Positions 44,591 to 53,885 of a stretch of DNA of 64,000 nucleotides are shown here, in pieces. How positions within the stretch are numbered: the first letter of the stretch is position 1; each line of letters opens with the position of its first letter. The DNA is from an uncultured Lachnospiraceae bacterium (GTDB lineage Bacteria > Bacillota > Clostridia > Lachnospirales > Lachnospiraceae): the NCBI GenBank assembly GCA_910576975.1, contig CAJTJY010000003.1, positions 62,470-126,469 on the forward strand, read 5' to 3'. The position numbers and the translations under genes are program-made. Below the pieces are notes generated by a model. The model was given only the letters and a program-made list of their open reading frames with translations. It ran no database searches and was not told where the DNA came from.

Positions 44591-46108
44591 ATGGAAAAGC
44601 ATCAAGATACTTCGAAAAGAACCATGAGCAGGAGAAAGCAAAAAAGATATATGCAGAGACGGCTGATGATTACGTTTTTTACATTATTGTTTATGACTGC
44701 GGCAGGCATGTTGGCGGCGGCATGTGTGTTAAAGAACGAGAATGATGCCGGCAGCGGAAAGAAAGATACCTTAGAGGCAAGCGCCAAACCCGCAGACGAG
44801 GAAAAAGACGCACAAGGTCAGACTGAGAAACCGGAGCCAGAACCAGATTCAGAACCGCAGCAAAAAGTGCAATCTGAAGATATGCGCACTGCAGTGATCG
44901 CTCAGGCAGATCTTTTGGCGGCAGGATATGACTATGACGGCGCAGTCGAGATGGTAAAAAGTTATCAGGGATACGAACAAGATTCTGAGATGACGGCAAA
45001 GATTGCGGATTATGAAGCAAAAAAGGCATCATGCGTCCCGGTGGATATAGACAAAGTGACCCATGTATTTTATCATTCCCTGGTAGTGGATCCAGAGCTT
45101 TGCTTTGCCAACCAGGAGACTGACCCTCAGGCTGTGGGCAATAACCAATGGATGACCACGATTGAGGAATTTAATAAAATTACCCAGTCCATGTATGATC
45201 GTGGCTATGTGTTGGTGGACCTTCATGACCTGGTGGAAGAGACTACCGATGAGAATGGAATAGTGCATTTCAAAAAGGGGACGATCATGCTTCCGCCGGA
45301 TAAGAAAGCCTTTGTCTTATCTATTGACGACTTGTCCTATTATCACAGTTATGATGGATATGGATATGCTTCTAAGATGGTGATCGATGAAAACGGAAAG
45401 CCCAAATGCGAATACATACAGCGGGATGGGACCACTGTGGTGGGTGACTTTGACGTGATTCCTCTGATGGATAAATTTCTTGAAGAACATCCAGACGCCT
45501 CTTATAAGGGCGCAAAGGGAACCATTGCTCTAACCGGATATAACGGCATTCTGGGTTATCGTACAGACATCAGCTATCAGACGGTGCCCGATGATATCAA
45601 TCAGGATAAGAAAAAATGGCTGCAGGAACACCCGGATTTTGATCTTGATACCGAGCGTGCCAATGCCAAGGCTGTAGCAGACGCCATCAAGGCGGACGGT
45701 TGGAAATTTGCCAGCCATACTTGGGGGCATCTGAAAGTAGGAGAGGCGTCGATGGAACGGATTCAGACAGACACCCAGAAATGGAAAGAAAATGTAGAAC
45801 CTTTGGTAGGGGCTACCGATACCATAATTTTTGCCCATGGACAGGATTTGGCGGAATGGGTTACTGGATATACGCCGGACAATGCTAAGTTTAATTACTT
45901 AAAGGAGCAGGGATTTAATTATTTTTGCAATGTAGATTCGAAACAGTACAGTGTGCAGATCGAGGATAATTACTTCCGCCAGGGCCGCAGGAACCTGGAT
46001 GGTTATCGTATTTATTTTAATACGACTGGGGAGATGGACAGTGTCAGTGATTTGTTTAATGCTTCGGATGTGATCGACCCCAAAAGGCCCCCGGTAAAGC
46101 ATCTATAA
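44591..46108 (+). CDS. Membrane-anchored polysaccharide deacetylase-like protein (NodB fold)
   Basis: The 505-residue protein has a basic N terminus and one membrane segment (about 28-49), a Glu/Pro-rich linker to about residue 100, a short helical domain, and a NodB-type region. The first motif, usually TFDD, reads LSIDDLSY (about 241-248). The metal histidines are in SHTWGH (His376, His380). A linked AHGQD fits motif 4. It probably removes acetyl groups from an outside glycan such as peptidoglycan or an exopolysaccharide. The domain is longer than usual, with an insertion between motifs 1 and 2. It has its own promoter. Confidence 0.8.
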   Translation: MEKHQDTSKRTMSRRKQKRYMQRRLMITFFTLLFMTAAGMLAAACVLKNENDAGSGKKDTLEASAKPADEEKDAQGQTEKPEPEPDSEPQQKVQSEDMRTAVIAQADLLAAGYDYDGAVEMVKSYQGYEQDSEMTAKIADYEAKKASCVPVDIDKVTHVFYHSLVVDPELCFANQETDPQAVGNNQWMTTIEEFNKITQSMYDRGYVLVDLHDLVEETTDENGIVHFKKGTIMLPPDKKAFVLSIDDLSYYHSYDGYGYASKMVIDENGKPKCEYIQRDGTTVVGDFDVIPLMDKFLEEHPDASYKGAKGTIALTGYNGILGYRTDISYQTVPDDINQDKKKWLQEHPDFDLDTERANAKAVADAIKADGWKFASHTWGHLKVGEASMERIQTDTQKWKENVEPLVGATDTIIFAHGQDLAEWVTGYTPDNAKFNYLKEQGFNYFCNVDSKQYSVQIEDNYFRQGRRNLDGYRIYFNTTGEMDSVSDLFNASDVIDPKRPPVKHL

Positions 46109-46133
46109 GACGTTGGCTATACGGGATTTTTTC

Positions 46134-46177
46134 GGGGCTGTCGCACGAATATATTCACTTGTTCGTGCGACAGCCCC
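46134..46177. repeat. Minimal type I palindrome (44 bp, 16-bp perfect stem)
   Basis: GGGGCTGTCGCACGAA is perfectly inverted at 46162-46177 around a 12-base loop. The ends match the type I elements at 3871 and 18354, so it looks like an internally deleted copy. It stands between convergent genes and may double as a terminator (T-run TTTTTT just upstream serves the minus strand). Confidence 0.75.
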
Positions 46178-46227
46178 GTATCTTGTTTTGATCCTTTGGT
46201 GCGAACCATCTATTTTGTCCGTTTGCT

Positions 46228-46380
46228 TTAGGATTCGCCTTCTTTGACGATCTTCTCCAAAACCTGAATTAAGTCTTGGAGGGTGTTCAAGCGAACGTTA
46301 CGTTCTAGAATACAATCCTTTAACTCTGGGGACAAAGATTCAAATTTTTCCTGCAGGGCAGGCGCTACATAGGATGCCAT
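46228..46380 (-). CDS. Small conserved-looking protein of unknown function, 50 residues
   Basis: The start is MASYVAPALQEKFESLSPEL, followed by an amphipathic helix and EKIVKEGES. AGAGGTG precedes ATG 46380; a longer frame to 46419 has no site. It is soluble, mostly helical, with no cysteines apart from one and no known motif. The minus-strand T-rich palindrome at 46134-46177 lies downstream and could end its transcript. I think I have seen similar short proteins in Lachnospiraceae but cannot name a family. Confidence 0.6.
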   Translation of the reverse strand: MASYVAPALQEKFESLSPELKDCILERNVRLNTLQDLIQVLEKIVKEGES

Positions 46381-46544
46381 AAAATCACCTCTTTGACAGT
46401 ATGTGAAAGAAAACCTCATTTTATGCAGAATTTTTAAGTTTTGGCGCTGTTACTTCAGATAAAATTTGAAGAATGGTTGTTTTCAAGAAAGGAAAGTATT
46501 ATAATTGATTTCAGAAAAAGAGCCGATCAGGAAAGGAACAGTAC

Positions 46545-47351
46545 ATGAAAGACGAGAACAAATACGCTCTGTTGATTGATGCAGAGAATGTATCATCAAA
46601 ATATATTGAAATCGTAACAAAGGAAGCGCAGACATTGGGGAATGTGACGATCCGCAGGATTTATGGTGACTGGACGGCAAGCGCTAAAAATTCCTGGAAG
46701 GATTCTCTCTTGGAGAACTCCTTGTCGCCGATTCAGCAGTATAGCTATACTGTGGGAAAGAACTCTTCGGATTCAGCAATGATTATTGACGCCATGGACA
46801 TATTGTATACCAATGACGTGGATGGTTTCATCATTGTATCCTCGGACAGTGATTTTACAAAGCTGGCAATGCGGTTGCGGGAGTCTGGCAAACGAGTGAT
46901 TGGGATGGGAGAGAGCAAGACGCCCAAGCCGTTTGTCAGAGCGTGTGAACAATTTAAAACTTTGGACGTGTTGTATAAAAATCATCACCCTGATCAAAAA
47001 TCCAGTTTGCCGGAGCGGACCAGGAAGCAGGAAATCCGGTGCGTGCCGACGGAAAAAGCTCTGCCCAAAGAGCAGCAGCCGAAAGATGCGCAGCCGATTA
47101 CCAATCTTCGCGCTATCAAGGACACGGTGATTTCCTTGCTGGATGAGAATTCAGATGAGGACGGGTGGATGTATTTGTCAGAGCTGGGAAACATGATCCA
47201 GAAAATGTATTCTGATTTTGATTGCCGCAATTATGGGTTTCACAAATTTGGAAAGCTGATTGAGTCGTTTCCAGAACTTCAGACTAGGAAAGATGATTCC
47301 AGCAATGGGATTACAAAGATTGTGCTGGTGCGCAAACGCGAGGAATGGTAG
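46545..47351 (+). CDS. NYN domain protein with C-terminal OST-HTH/LOTUS domain
   Basis: This 268-residue protein has an N-terminal NYN (PIN-like) nuclease domain: YALLIDAENVS with the first acidic residues, SSDSAMIIDAMDILY, and IIVSSDSDFTKLAMRLRESGKRVIGMG with the conserved SDSDF. A charged linker (about 150-190) leads to an OST-HTH (LOTUS) domain (about 195-265) with LSELGNMIQKMYSDFDCRNYGFHKFGKLIESF. The pairing predicts an RNA-binding ribonuclease (LabA/DUF88-like). Target RNA unknown. It is monocistronic, followed by tRNA-Leu. Confidence 0.9.
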   Translation: MKDENKYALLIDAENVSSKYIEIVTKEAQTLGNVTIRRIYGDWTASAKNSWKDSLLENSLSPIQQYSYTVGKNSSDSAMIIDAMDILYTNDVDGFIIVSSDSDFTKLAMRLRESGKRVIGMGESKTPKPFVRACEQFKTLDVLYKNHHPDQKSSLPERTRKQEIRCVPTEKALPKEQQPKDAQPITNLRAIKDTVISLLDENSDEDGWMYLSELGNMIQKMYSDFDCRNYGFHKFGKLIESFPELQTRKDDSSNGITKIVLVRKREEW

Positions 47352-47496
47352 TTCTGAAATATGGCTGCAAAAGCCTGTGACTGGCATCTCAGATCATCAG
47401 GGGACGGGATATTTGACTTGACAGCAGCAGAGGAATTAAAAATAGAAGGTTTATCAGGAACGATTTTGTGGATTATTAAAAATATTAAAAAAGGTG

Positions 47497-47525
47497 TTGA
47501 CAAATTTTGCTTCTATGTATATAAT
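47497..47525 (+). promoter_or_regulatory. Consensus promoter of tRNA-Leu
   Basis: TTGACA (47497-47502), 17 bases and TATAAT (47520-47525), a perfect sigma-A promoter 50 bases before the tRNA. Confidence 0.9.
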
Positions 47526-47575
47526 AGCTATTGTGAGTTCTACAGAATAGAAAAGATTTGTGGAACTACATAATT

Positions 47576-47659
47576 GCAGGAGTGGCGGAATTGGCAGACG
47601 CGCAGGCTTCAGGTGCCTGTGGTAGCAATATCGTGTGGGTTCAAGTCCCATCTCCTGCA
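47576..47659 (+). tRNA. tRNA-Leu (anticodon CAG)
   Basis: Acceptor GCAGGAG/CTCCTGC, anticodon arm CAGGC-TTCAGGT-GCCTG with anticodon CAG, a long variable arm (TGGTAGCAATATCG region) as in class II tRNAs, and T loop GGTTCAAGTCC. The CCA end is not encoded. 84 bases long. Confidence 0.97.
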
Positions 47660-47668
47660 TCAATAGAG

Positions 47669-47696
47669 AGCTGTTGCTAATGCAACAGCTTTTTTT
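47669..47696 (+). terminator. Intrinsic terminator after tRNA-Leu
   Basis: AGCTGTTGC and GCAACAGCT pair around TAAT, followed by seven T residues. Confidence 0.92.
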
Positions 47697-47760
47697 CTCC
47701 TATAAGGATTAGAGTGACAAAGGGTTTGAATATCCCGAAAGATTGAGAGGCAGGGGAGCT

Positions 47761-47829
47761 AAAGTGGGATGGCCCGCTTTGCTCTTGAATGATACCAGGG
47801 TCGAATTAGCATTTGTAATTTGACCCTGG
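47761..47829 (+). promoter_or_regulatory. Two hairpins in the leader of the aldo/keto reductase gene
   Basis: AAAGTGGG/CCCGCTTT (47761-47780) is followed by CCAGGGTC-AATT/AATT-GACCCTGG (47795-47829). No T-tract follows. They may be RNA structure or an operator. With the tRNA, this is all that 47352-47873 holds. Confidence 0.5.
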
Positions 47830-47873
47830 CATTATCTCTATCGAAAATTGCACAGTTTTGGAAGGAGGTTGTG

Positions 47874-49052
47874 ATGTTATATAGGACAAATGCGCGCAAT
47901 CAGCAGCAGCTATCCATTTTAGGCTACGGATGTCTGCGTTATTCCCGCAAAGGGACAAGCATTGATCAGGCAAAAGCGGAGCAGGAGATGCGGATTGCCA
48001 TCGAGCACGGCGTCAACTATTTTGATACGGCGTATACTTATGGCGGAAGCGAGGCATGTCTGGGGAAGTTCTTAGCAAAAGGTTATCGTGACAAAGTGAA
48101 TATTGCAACGAAGCTTCCCCATTATTATGTGAAGGCGCAAGGAGACATGGAACGGTATTTCCAAGAACAGTTAGAACGGTTGCAGACGGATCATGTAGAA
48201 TATTATCTGATGCATATGCTCAACGATATTGCTGCTTGGGAACGTCTCAAAGAATTGGGGATTACAGAGTGGATTGCAAAAAAGAAAGAAAAAGAGCAGA
48301 TTATGAATATTGGATTTTCTTTTCATGGCAATACCAATAATTTCCTGAAAATTTTAGAGGCTTATGACTGGGATTTCTGCCAGATTCAATATAATTATAT
48401 GGATGAACATTCTCAGGCAGGCAGAAAGGGCCTTATGCGGGCGCATGAGAAAGGGATGCCTGTGATCATCATGGAGCCTTTGCGGGGCGGACGTCTGGTA
48501 CAGGGCTTGCCAAAGACCGCCGTCAGGCTCTTAGAACGGCAAAATCCAAAGCGCAGCCCGGCAGAGTGGGGGCTGCGCTGGTTGTGGAACCAGCCAGAAG
48601 TGACAGTCGTGTTGTCAGGGATGAATGATGCTGCGCAGGTCGAAGAGAATGTGCGCATTGCTTCTGAGGCAGATGCGGGATGCATGAATGAGCATGACTT
48701 GGAAGTGATAGAACAGGTAAAAGGAGAAATCAACCGTTATATGAAGGTTCCATGTACGGGCTGCGCCTATTGCATGCCCTGTCCGGCGGGCGTGGATATT
48801 CCGGGATGTTTTTCTGCATATAATGCCAGGTATACGGATAGCTGGTACCAGGGGATGAAAACATATTTGATGTGCACCTCTCTGAAAACGAATCCTACAA
48901 ATGCTTCCAAATGTATAAAATGCGGCAAATGCGAACAGCATTGCCCCCAGGGCATTTCTATTCGAAAGGAATTGCAGCAAGTGAAAAAAAAGATGGAAAA
49001 TCCTGCTTACCACATTGCAAGGGCAGTGTCAAAACGGATTGGAAACTATTGA
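47874..49052 (+). CDS. Aldo/keto reductase with C-terminal ferredoxin-type 4Fe-4S domain
   Basis: This 392-residue cytoplasmic protein has a TIM-barrel reductase domain with YFDTAYTYGGSE (catalytic Asp/Tyr), NIATKLPHY (Lys) and YLMHML (His). The C terminus has two cysteine clusters, CTGCAYCMPCPAG (about 297-309) and CIKCGKCEQHCPQG (about 347-360), which bind iron-sulfur clusters. This YhbH/YakC-like 'radical-associated' type is common in anaerobes and probably reduces an aldehyde or ketone with ferredoxin or NADPH electrons. ATG 47874 follows AAGGAGG; a TTG-started longer frame is rejected. Confidence 0.9.
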   Translation: MLYRTNARNQQQLSILGYGCLRYSRKGTSIDQAKAEQEMRIAIEHGVNYFDTAYTYGGSEACLGKFLAKGYRDKVNIATKLPHYYVKAQGDMERYFQEQLERLQTDHVEYYLMHMLNDIAAWERLKELGITEWIAKKKEKEQIMNIGFSFHGNTNNFLKILEAYDWDFCQIQYNYMDEHSQAGRKGLMRAHEKGMPVIIMEPLRGGRLVQGLPKTAVRLLERQNPKRSPAEWGLRWLWNQPEVTVVLSGMNDAAQVEENVRIASEADAGCMNEHDLEVIEQVKGEINRYMKVPCTGCAYCMPCPAGVDIPGCFSAYNARYTDSWYQGMKTYLMCTSLKTNPTNASKCIKCGKCEQHCPQGISIRKELQQVKKKMENPAYHIARAVSKRIGNY

Positions 49053-49160
49053 TCGATGTAAAAATCTGCGGTTTTTTAGAAAAAATAAAGGAAATGGAGC
49101 ATTAATACGGAATATATATATCAGAGATTACAAGACATTCTTAAGCAGAGGTGAGAAAGA

Positions 49161-50168
49161 ATGCACATCAGAGAAAATATGGAACAACTGGAACAGCGGT
49201 ATTTAAGCCCGTATGCCACGCTCAGTCAGAATTCCAGGGGGCGTGACAGAAATGAGCCTCCCTGCGATATTCGTCCCGTGTTTCAGCGTGACAGGGACAG
49301 GATTTTGCATTGCAAGGCGTTTCGCCGCTTAAAGCATAAGACGCAGGTGTTTCTAACGCCTAGAGGAGATCATTATCGTACCCGACTGACCCATACCCTG
49401 GAGGTTTCCCAGAATGCCCGCACGATAGCCAAGGCGCTGCGGCTCAATGAAGATTTGGTGGAGGCAATTGCTCTTGGGCATGATTTGGGACATACTCCCT
49501 TTGGGCATTCTGGAGAACATATGTTAAATGAGATTTGTGAAGAGGGATTTAAACACAACGAACAAAGCGTGCGCATCGTGGAAGAGCTTGAAAAGAATGG
49601 GAAAGGACTCAATCTGACATGGGAGGTGCGCGATGGCATTCTCAACCATCAGACTAGCCTTATGCCTGCCACTTTGGAGGGGAAAATTGTTCGCCTTTCT
49701 GATAAGATTGCATATATTAATCATGATATTGACGATGCGATACGAGCAAAAGTTCTGCGTGAGGAGGACATTCCGAGGGCATACAGGGAAATCCTGGGGA
49801 CTACCTCCAGGAAGCGCCTGGATACCTTGATTCACAATATAGTTTCAAACAGCTTTGAAAAAGACGATATCTGCATGTCGAACGAGGTGGAGCAGGCAAT
49901 GCAGGGGCTTCGTAAGTTTATGTTCCAGAATGTATATCAGAATCCCAAGGCGAAACGTGAGGAAGAGCGGGCGAAAGAACTCTTAAACAGGCTGTTTTAT
50001 TATTATGCGGCACATATAGATTTGCTTCCCGAGTGGTATCTTGAGAAAATGGAACAGGGAGAAGCGAAAGAGCGCATCGTGTGCGATTACATAGCAGGCA
50101 TGACGGATCAATATGCCATTGCCAAGTTTGAAGAATATTTCATGCCCAAGGCATGGCAGGTGAATTGA
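49161..50168 (+). CDS. dgt: Deoxyguanosinetriphosphate triphosphohydrolase-like protein
   Basis: This 335-residue HD-domain enzyme contains RRLKHKTQVFLTPRGDHYRTRLTHTLEVSQ (first metal histidine) and GHDLGHTPFGHSGEHML (HD pair), then KIAYINHDIDDAIRA. Dgt-type enzymes hydrolyse dNTPs to nucleoside and tripolyphosphate. The length fits the shorter Gram-positive form. It precedes dnaG by 12 bases, the usual dgt-dnaG-rpoD macromolecular operon of Clostridia. Confidence 0.93.
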   Translation: MHIRENMEQLEQRYLSPYATLSQNSRGRDRNEPPCDIRPVFQRDRDRILHCKAFRRLKHKTQVFLTPRGDHYRTRLTHTLEVSQNARTIAKALRLNEDLVEAIALGHDLGHTPFGHSGEHMLNEICEEGFKHNEQSVRIVEELEKNGKGLNLTWEVRDGILNHQTSLMPATLEGKIVRLSDKIAYINHDIDDAIRAKVLREEDIPRAYREILGTTSRKRLDTLIHNIVSNSFEKDDICMSNEVEQAMQGLRKFMFQNVYQNPKAKREEERAKELLNRLFYYYAAHIDLLPEWYLEKMEQGEAKERIVCDYIAGMTDQYAIAKFEEYFMPKAWQVN

Positions 50169-50180
50169 AAGGAGATTTTG

Positions 50181-51956
50181 ATGCCATTTTATTCCGATGA
50201 ACTGATCGAAGAAGTGCGTTCGGCCAATGACATTGTGGATGTTATTTCCAATTATGTCCGTTTAACAAAAAAGGGCGGCAATTATATGGGCTTATGTCCG
50301 TTCCACAATGAAAAGACCCCTTCTTTTTCGGTGTCTCAGAGCAAGCAGATGTTTTACTGCTTTGGCTGCGGAGCCGGCGGCAACGTCATTACCTTTCTGA
50401 TGCAGTATGAAAATGATACGTTTCAGGAGGCGCTACAAACACTGGCGCAGAAGGCCGGGATAGAGTTGCCGAAGCAGGAATTGTCGTCGAAAGCAAGACG
50501 TGAAGCGGACAAGCGGGCGAGAATCATGGAAATCAATAAGGCGTCGGCAAAATACTTCTACGCCCAGCTTCGCATGGAACAGGGCAAGCGGGGAATGCAA
50601 TATTTTGTAAACCGGGGCTTAAGCCAGGATACCTTGAAGAAGTTCGGGCTGGGGTATTCTAACAAGTTCAGCGACGATTTATATCAGTATTTGCGCAAAC
50701 AGGGATATGAAGATTCCATTTTAAAAGATTCTGGCGTAGTCGCCATTGACGAACGGCGGGGAGGGCATGACAAATTTTGGAACCGTATCATGTTTCCTAT
50801 TATGGACGCCAATAACCGCGTGATCGGCTTTGGAGGCAGAGTGATGGGAGAAGGGGAGCCCAAATATCTCAATTCTCCCGAGACGCCTGTATTTGATAAA
50901 AGCCGCAGTCTTTACGGCTTACATTTGGCAAAAAGTTCCAGAAAGCCCTACATCCTGTTGTGCGAGGGATACATGGATGTGATTGCGCTTCACCAGGCAG
51001 GTTTTGACAATGCGGTGGCGTCTTTGGGAACGGCGTTTACGCCAGGTCATGCCAATCTGCTCAAACGATATACGAAAGAGGTTTATTGCACCTTTGACAG
51101 TGACGGCGCCGGAATCAAGGCCGCTCTGCGCGCCATCCCCATTCTCAAAGAAGCGGGCATTACTGCTAAGATCGTGAAGATGAAGCCTTATAAGGATCCA
51201 GACGAATTGATCCGGGCGGAAGGGGCGGAGGCGTATCAGAAGCGGATTGAAGAGGCGCAGAACAGCTTTCTATTTGAAGTTGAAGTGCTGCAGCAGCAGT
51301 ATGATATGAAAGATCCAGAAAGCAAGACGGCTTTTTATAGTGCTGTCGCCAGGAAGATTTTGGAATTTGAAGAAGAATTAGAACGGGAAAATTACATAGA
51401 GTCAGTCGCGCAAAAGTACCAGGTCGGCTTTGAGAATCTTAGGAAGCTGGTACTGCATCAGGGGTCGAGAATAGGAGCCGCCAGTAAGAGTCGTCCTCTG
51501 AAATCCGGCGTTCAGGAAAAGAAAAAGAAAGAGAAAGAGAATGGCATGAAACAGTCTCAGAAGCTGATGCTGACCTGGCTGGTTGAGGATCCAACGCTGT
51601 TTGACAAGATAAAGCCGTATCTGGGACCCGAGGATTTTACTGAGCAGTTATACCGGCAGGCAGCGGAAATATTGTTTGCTCAGTGTCAGGAGGGCAGTCT
51701 GAATCCTGCAGGGATCATCAGCATGTTTACAGATGAAGAACAGCAAAGAGAAATTGCCAGCCTCTTTAATGCCAGCCTCAAAGAGATCACCACGCCGCAG
51801 AAACAGCAGAAAGCTTTACAGGAGACGATTATCCGGCTCAAAGAGAACAGCATCAGCTACCGCTCGAAGCATTTGGACCCTGCAGATATGGAAGGGCTGC
51901 AGAGACTGGTGGCAGATAAGAGGAACATGCAAAAGCTTTTTCACATCAAATTTTAA
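50181..51956 (+). CDS. dnaG: DNA primase
   Basis: This 591-residue primase makes RNA primers for replication. The N-terminal zinc finger CPFHNEKTPSFSVSQSK...CFGCG gives ligands Cys39, His42, Cys60 and Cys63. The RNA-polymerase (TOPRIM) core has FGGRVMGEGEPKYLNSPETPVF, LCEGYMDVIALHQAGF and YCTFDSDGAGIKAALRA. The C-terminal helicase-binding region is present. GAAAGGAG precedes; TTG-ATG are adjacent and ATG 50181 is chosen. rpoD follows after 90 bases. Confidence 0.97.
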   Translation: MPFYSDELIEEVRSANDIVDVISNYVRLTKKGGNYMGLCPFHNEKTPSFSVSQSKQMFYCFGCGAGGNVITFLMQYENDTFQEALQTLAQKAGIELPKQELSSKARREADKRARIMEINKASAKYFYAQLRMEQGKRGMQYFVNRGLSQDTLKKFGLGYSNKFSDDLYQYLRKQGYEDSILKDSGVVAIDERRGGHDKFWNRIMFPIMDANNRVIGFGGRVMGEGEPKYLNSPETPVFDKSRSLYGLHLAKSSRKPYILLCEGYMDVIALHQAGFDNAVASLGTAFTPGHANLLKRYTKEVYCTFDSDGAGIKAALRAIPILKEAGITAKIVKMKPYKDPDELIRAEGAEAYQKRIEEAQNSFLFEVEVLQQQYDMKDPESKTAFYSAVARKILEFEEELERENYIESVAQKYQVGFENLRKLVLHQGSRIGAASKSRPLKSGVQEKKKKEKENGMKQSQKLMLTWLVEDPTLFDKIKPYLGPEDFTEQLYRQAAEILFAQCQEGSLNPAGIISMFTDEEQQREIASLFNASLKEITTPQKQQKALQETIIRLKENSISYRSKHLDPADMEGLQRLVADKRNMQKLFHIKF

Positions 51957-52046
51957 AAGGCAAAGGTTGCTCTTTTAAGATGCGAATCCGTATAAAGATA
52001 CCAAATAAGGACAAAATATTAACAACGAGTGGAAGGAAGAAACGAA

Positions 52047-53147
52047 ATGGAAGAAAAAAGTGCAAAATTTATCGAAAAGCTGCAGGAATTATTATCCATG
52101 GCAAAGAAGAAAAAGAATGTCTTGGAGTATCGGGAAATCAGCGACTTCTTTCGTGAAATGGAACTGGATGCGGAACAGTTTGAAAAGATCTTGGATTTCC
52201 TGGAGTCCAACAATATTGACATACTGCGGATTTCCGATGACGATGATGATGACGATATTCTCCTGGATGATGACGACGTGGAGGTTGAGAATATTGATCT
52301 TTCCGTTCCGGATGGAATTTCCATAGAAGACCCTGTCCGTATGTATTTGAAAGAAATCGGCAAAGTGCCGCTTCTGACCGCAGAGGAGGAGATCGATCTG
52401 GCAAAGCGCATGGAGCTGGGAGACCAGGAGGCAAAGAAGCGTCTGGCAGAGGCGAATCTGCGCCTGGTGGTTTCTATTGCCAAGCGGTATGTAGGGCGGG
52501 GCATGTTGTTTTTAGATTTGATCCAGGAGGGGAATCTTGGGCTTATTAAGGCTGTGGAAAAATTTGACTATCGCAAGGGGTATAAATTTTCTACCTATGC
52601 AACCTGGTGGATTCGTCAGGCAATTACCAGGGCGATTGCCGATCAGGCAAGGACCATCCGTATACCGGTGCATATGGTAGAAACGATCAATAAGCTGATC
52701 CGCGTGTCCAGGCAGCTGTTACAGGAGCTAGGGCGGGAGCCCTCCCCAGAAGAGATTGCGGAGGAAATGAACATGCCAGTGGACCGGGTGCGGGAAATCT
52801 TAAAAATTTCTCAGGAGCCGGTTTCTTTGGAGACGCCCATCGGCGAGGAGGAGGACAGCCATCTTGGAGACTTTATTCAGGATGATAATGTTCCAGTTCC
52901 GGCAGATGCGGCAGCGTTTACTTTGTTAAAAGAGCAGTTGGTGGAGGTGCTTGGTACTCTTACGGAACGGGAACAGAAAGTGCTGCGCTTGCGTTTTGGG
53001 CTGGACGACGGCCGCGCAAGGACATTGGAAGAAGTTGGAAGGGAATTTAACGTAACCAGGGAGCGGATCCGCCAGATAGAGGCAAAGGCTTTGAGGAAAT
53101 TGCGTCATCCAAGCCGCAGCAGGAAGCTGAAAGATTATCTGGATTAA
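52047..53147 (+). CDS. rpoD: RNA polymerase primary sigma factor (sigma-A)
   Basis: This 366-residue sigma-70 protein has a short region 1.1 (SMAKKKKNVLEYREISDFF), a very acidic stretch (DDDDDD, about 67-84), region 1.2, region 2 with RLVVSIAKRYVGRGMLFLDLIQEGNLGLIKAVEKFDYRKGYKFSTYATWWIRQAITRAI, region 3 and region 4 with the helix-turn-helix TLEEVGREFNVTRERIRQIEAKALRKLRHPSRS. ATG 52047 has AAGGAAG upstream. It is the third gene of the dgt-dnaG-rpoD group. Its -35/-10 consensus fits the promoters noted in this window. Confidence 0.98.
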   Translation: MEEKSAKFIEKLQELLSMAKKKKNVLEYREISDFFREMELDAEQFEKILDFLESNNIDILRISDDDDDDDILLDDDDVEVENIDLSVPDGISIEDPVRMYLKEIGKVPLLTAEEEIDLAKRMELGDQEAKKRLAEANLRLVVSIAKRYVGRGMLFLDLIQEGNLGLIKAVEKFDYRKGYKFSTYATWWIRQAITRAIADQARTIRIPVHMVETINKLIRVSRQLLQELGREPSPEEIAEEMNMPVDRVREILKISQEPVSLETPIGEEEDSHLGDFIQDDNVPVPADAAAFTLLKEQLVEVLGTLTEREQKVLRLRFGLDDGRARTLEEVGREFNVTRERIRQIEAKALRKLRHPSRSRKLKDYLD

Positions 53148-53166
53148 TACAGGAGCGAAGAAACAG

Positions 53167-53865
53167 ATGTTACAGTTGTCAAAGAGGCTGCTGGCGGTTG
53201 CCGGGCTTGCGGGAAGCGCCAGGATACTTGCTGATGTCGGGACGGATCATGGGTACATACCAGTTTTCCTTGTCCAAAGCGGCAGGATTCAAAAAGCGAT
53301 CGCCATGGACGTCAATCAGGGACCTTTGGAACGTGCCAGGGAACATATCAGGCAATATGCGCTGCAGGAACAGATAGAAGCTAGACGTTGTGACGGATTG
53401 TCTGCGCTTGTCCCAGGAGAGGCGGATACAATTGTGATTGCAGGGATGGGCGGGGCGCTGATGATGCGGATTCTTTCAGAGGGCCAAGCGGTGGCCTGCG
53501 CTGCAGAGCGACTAGTGCTGCAGCCACAGTCTGAGCTTTATGCGTTTCGCTGTTTTCTTATGGAGCATGGTTATCAGATTACGGCGGAAGACATGGTGCA
53601 TGAAGATGGAAAATATTATGTGGTGATGGCGGTGGAATATCGAAAAGATGCAGATCAGAGGCCAGGATATTCTGAGACAGAGAAAAAATATGGTCCGCTG
53701 CTGCTTCAGGACCGCCATCCGGTTCTTTTGCAATACTTGCGGTATCAAAAAGAGCAAAAGGAAAAGATATTGCGCAGCTTGGAGGCGAATGCCAGGCAGG
53801 ATGCGTCACGACGCAAAAAGGAGATTATCAGGGAGCTTGCAGAATTAGGGGAAATATTAAAATAA
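53167..53865 (+). CDS. trmK: tRNA (adenine-22-N1)-methyltransferase TrmK
   Basis: This 232-residue SAM-dependent enzyme has a Rossmann core: ILADVGTDHGYIPVFLVQSGRIQKAIAMDVN (SAM site), ARRCDGLSAL, and DTIVIAGMGGALMMRIL, which replaces the usual catalytic loop in TrmK. The C-terminal part is a coiled coil of about 65 residues. It methylates adenine 22 in tRNA-Leu and tRNA-Ser in B. subtilis. Position between rpoD and the Nif3-family gene is the standard Firmicutes order. Confidence 0.93.
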   Translation: MLQLSKRLLAVAGLAGSARILADVGTDHGYIPVFLVQSGRIQKAIAMDVNQGPLERAREHIRQYALQEQIEARRCDGLSALVPGEADTIVIAGMGGALMMRILSEGQAVACAAERLVLQPQSELYAFRCFLMEHGYQITAEDMVHEDGKYYVVMAVEYRKDADQRPGYSETEKKYGPLLLQDRHPVLLQYLRYQKEQKEKILRSLEANARQDASRRKKEIIRELAELGEILK

Positions 53866-53885
53866 ATATGGAAGGAGCAGGTAGT

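Noticed and set aside
48413..49013. Minus-strand frames of 106 and 132 codons over the aldo/keto reductase
   Set aside because: They oppose a well-supported gene with cysteine clusters and catalytic motifs and show no family features.
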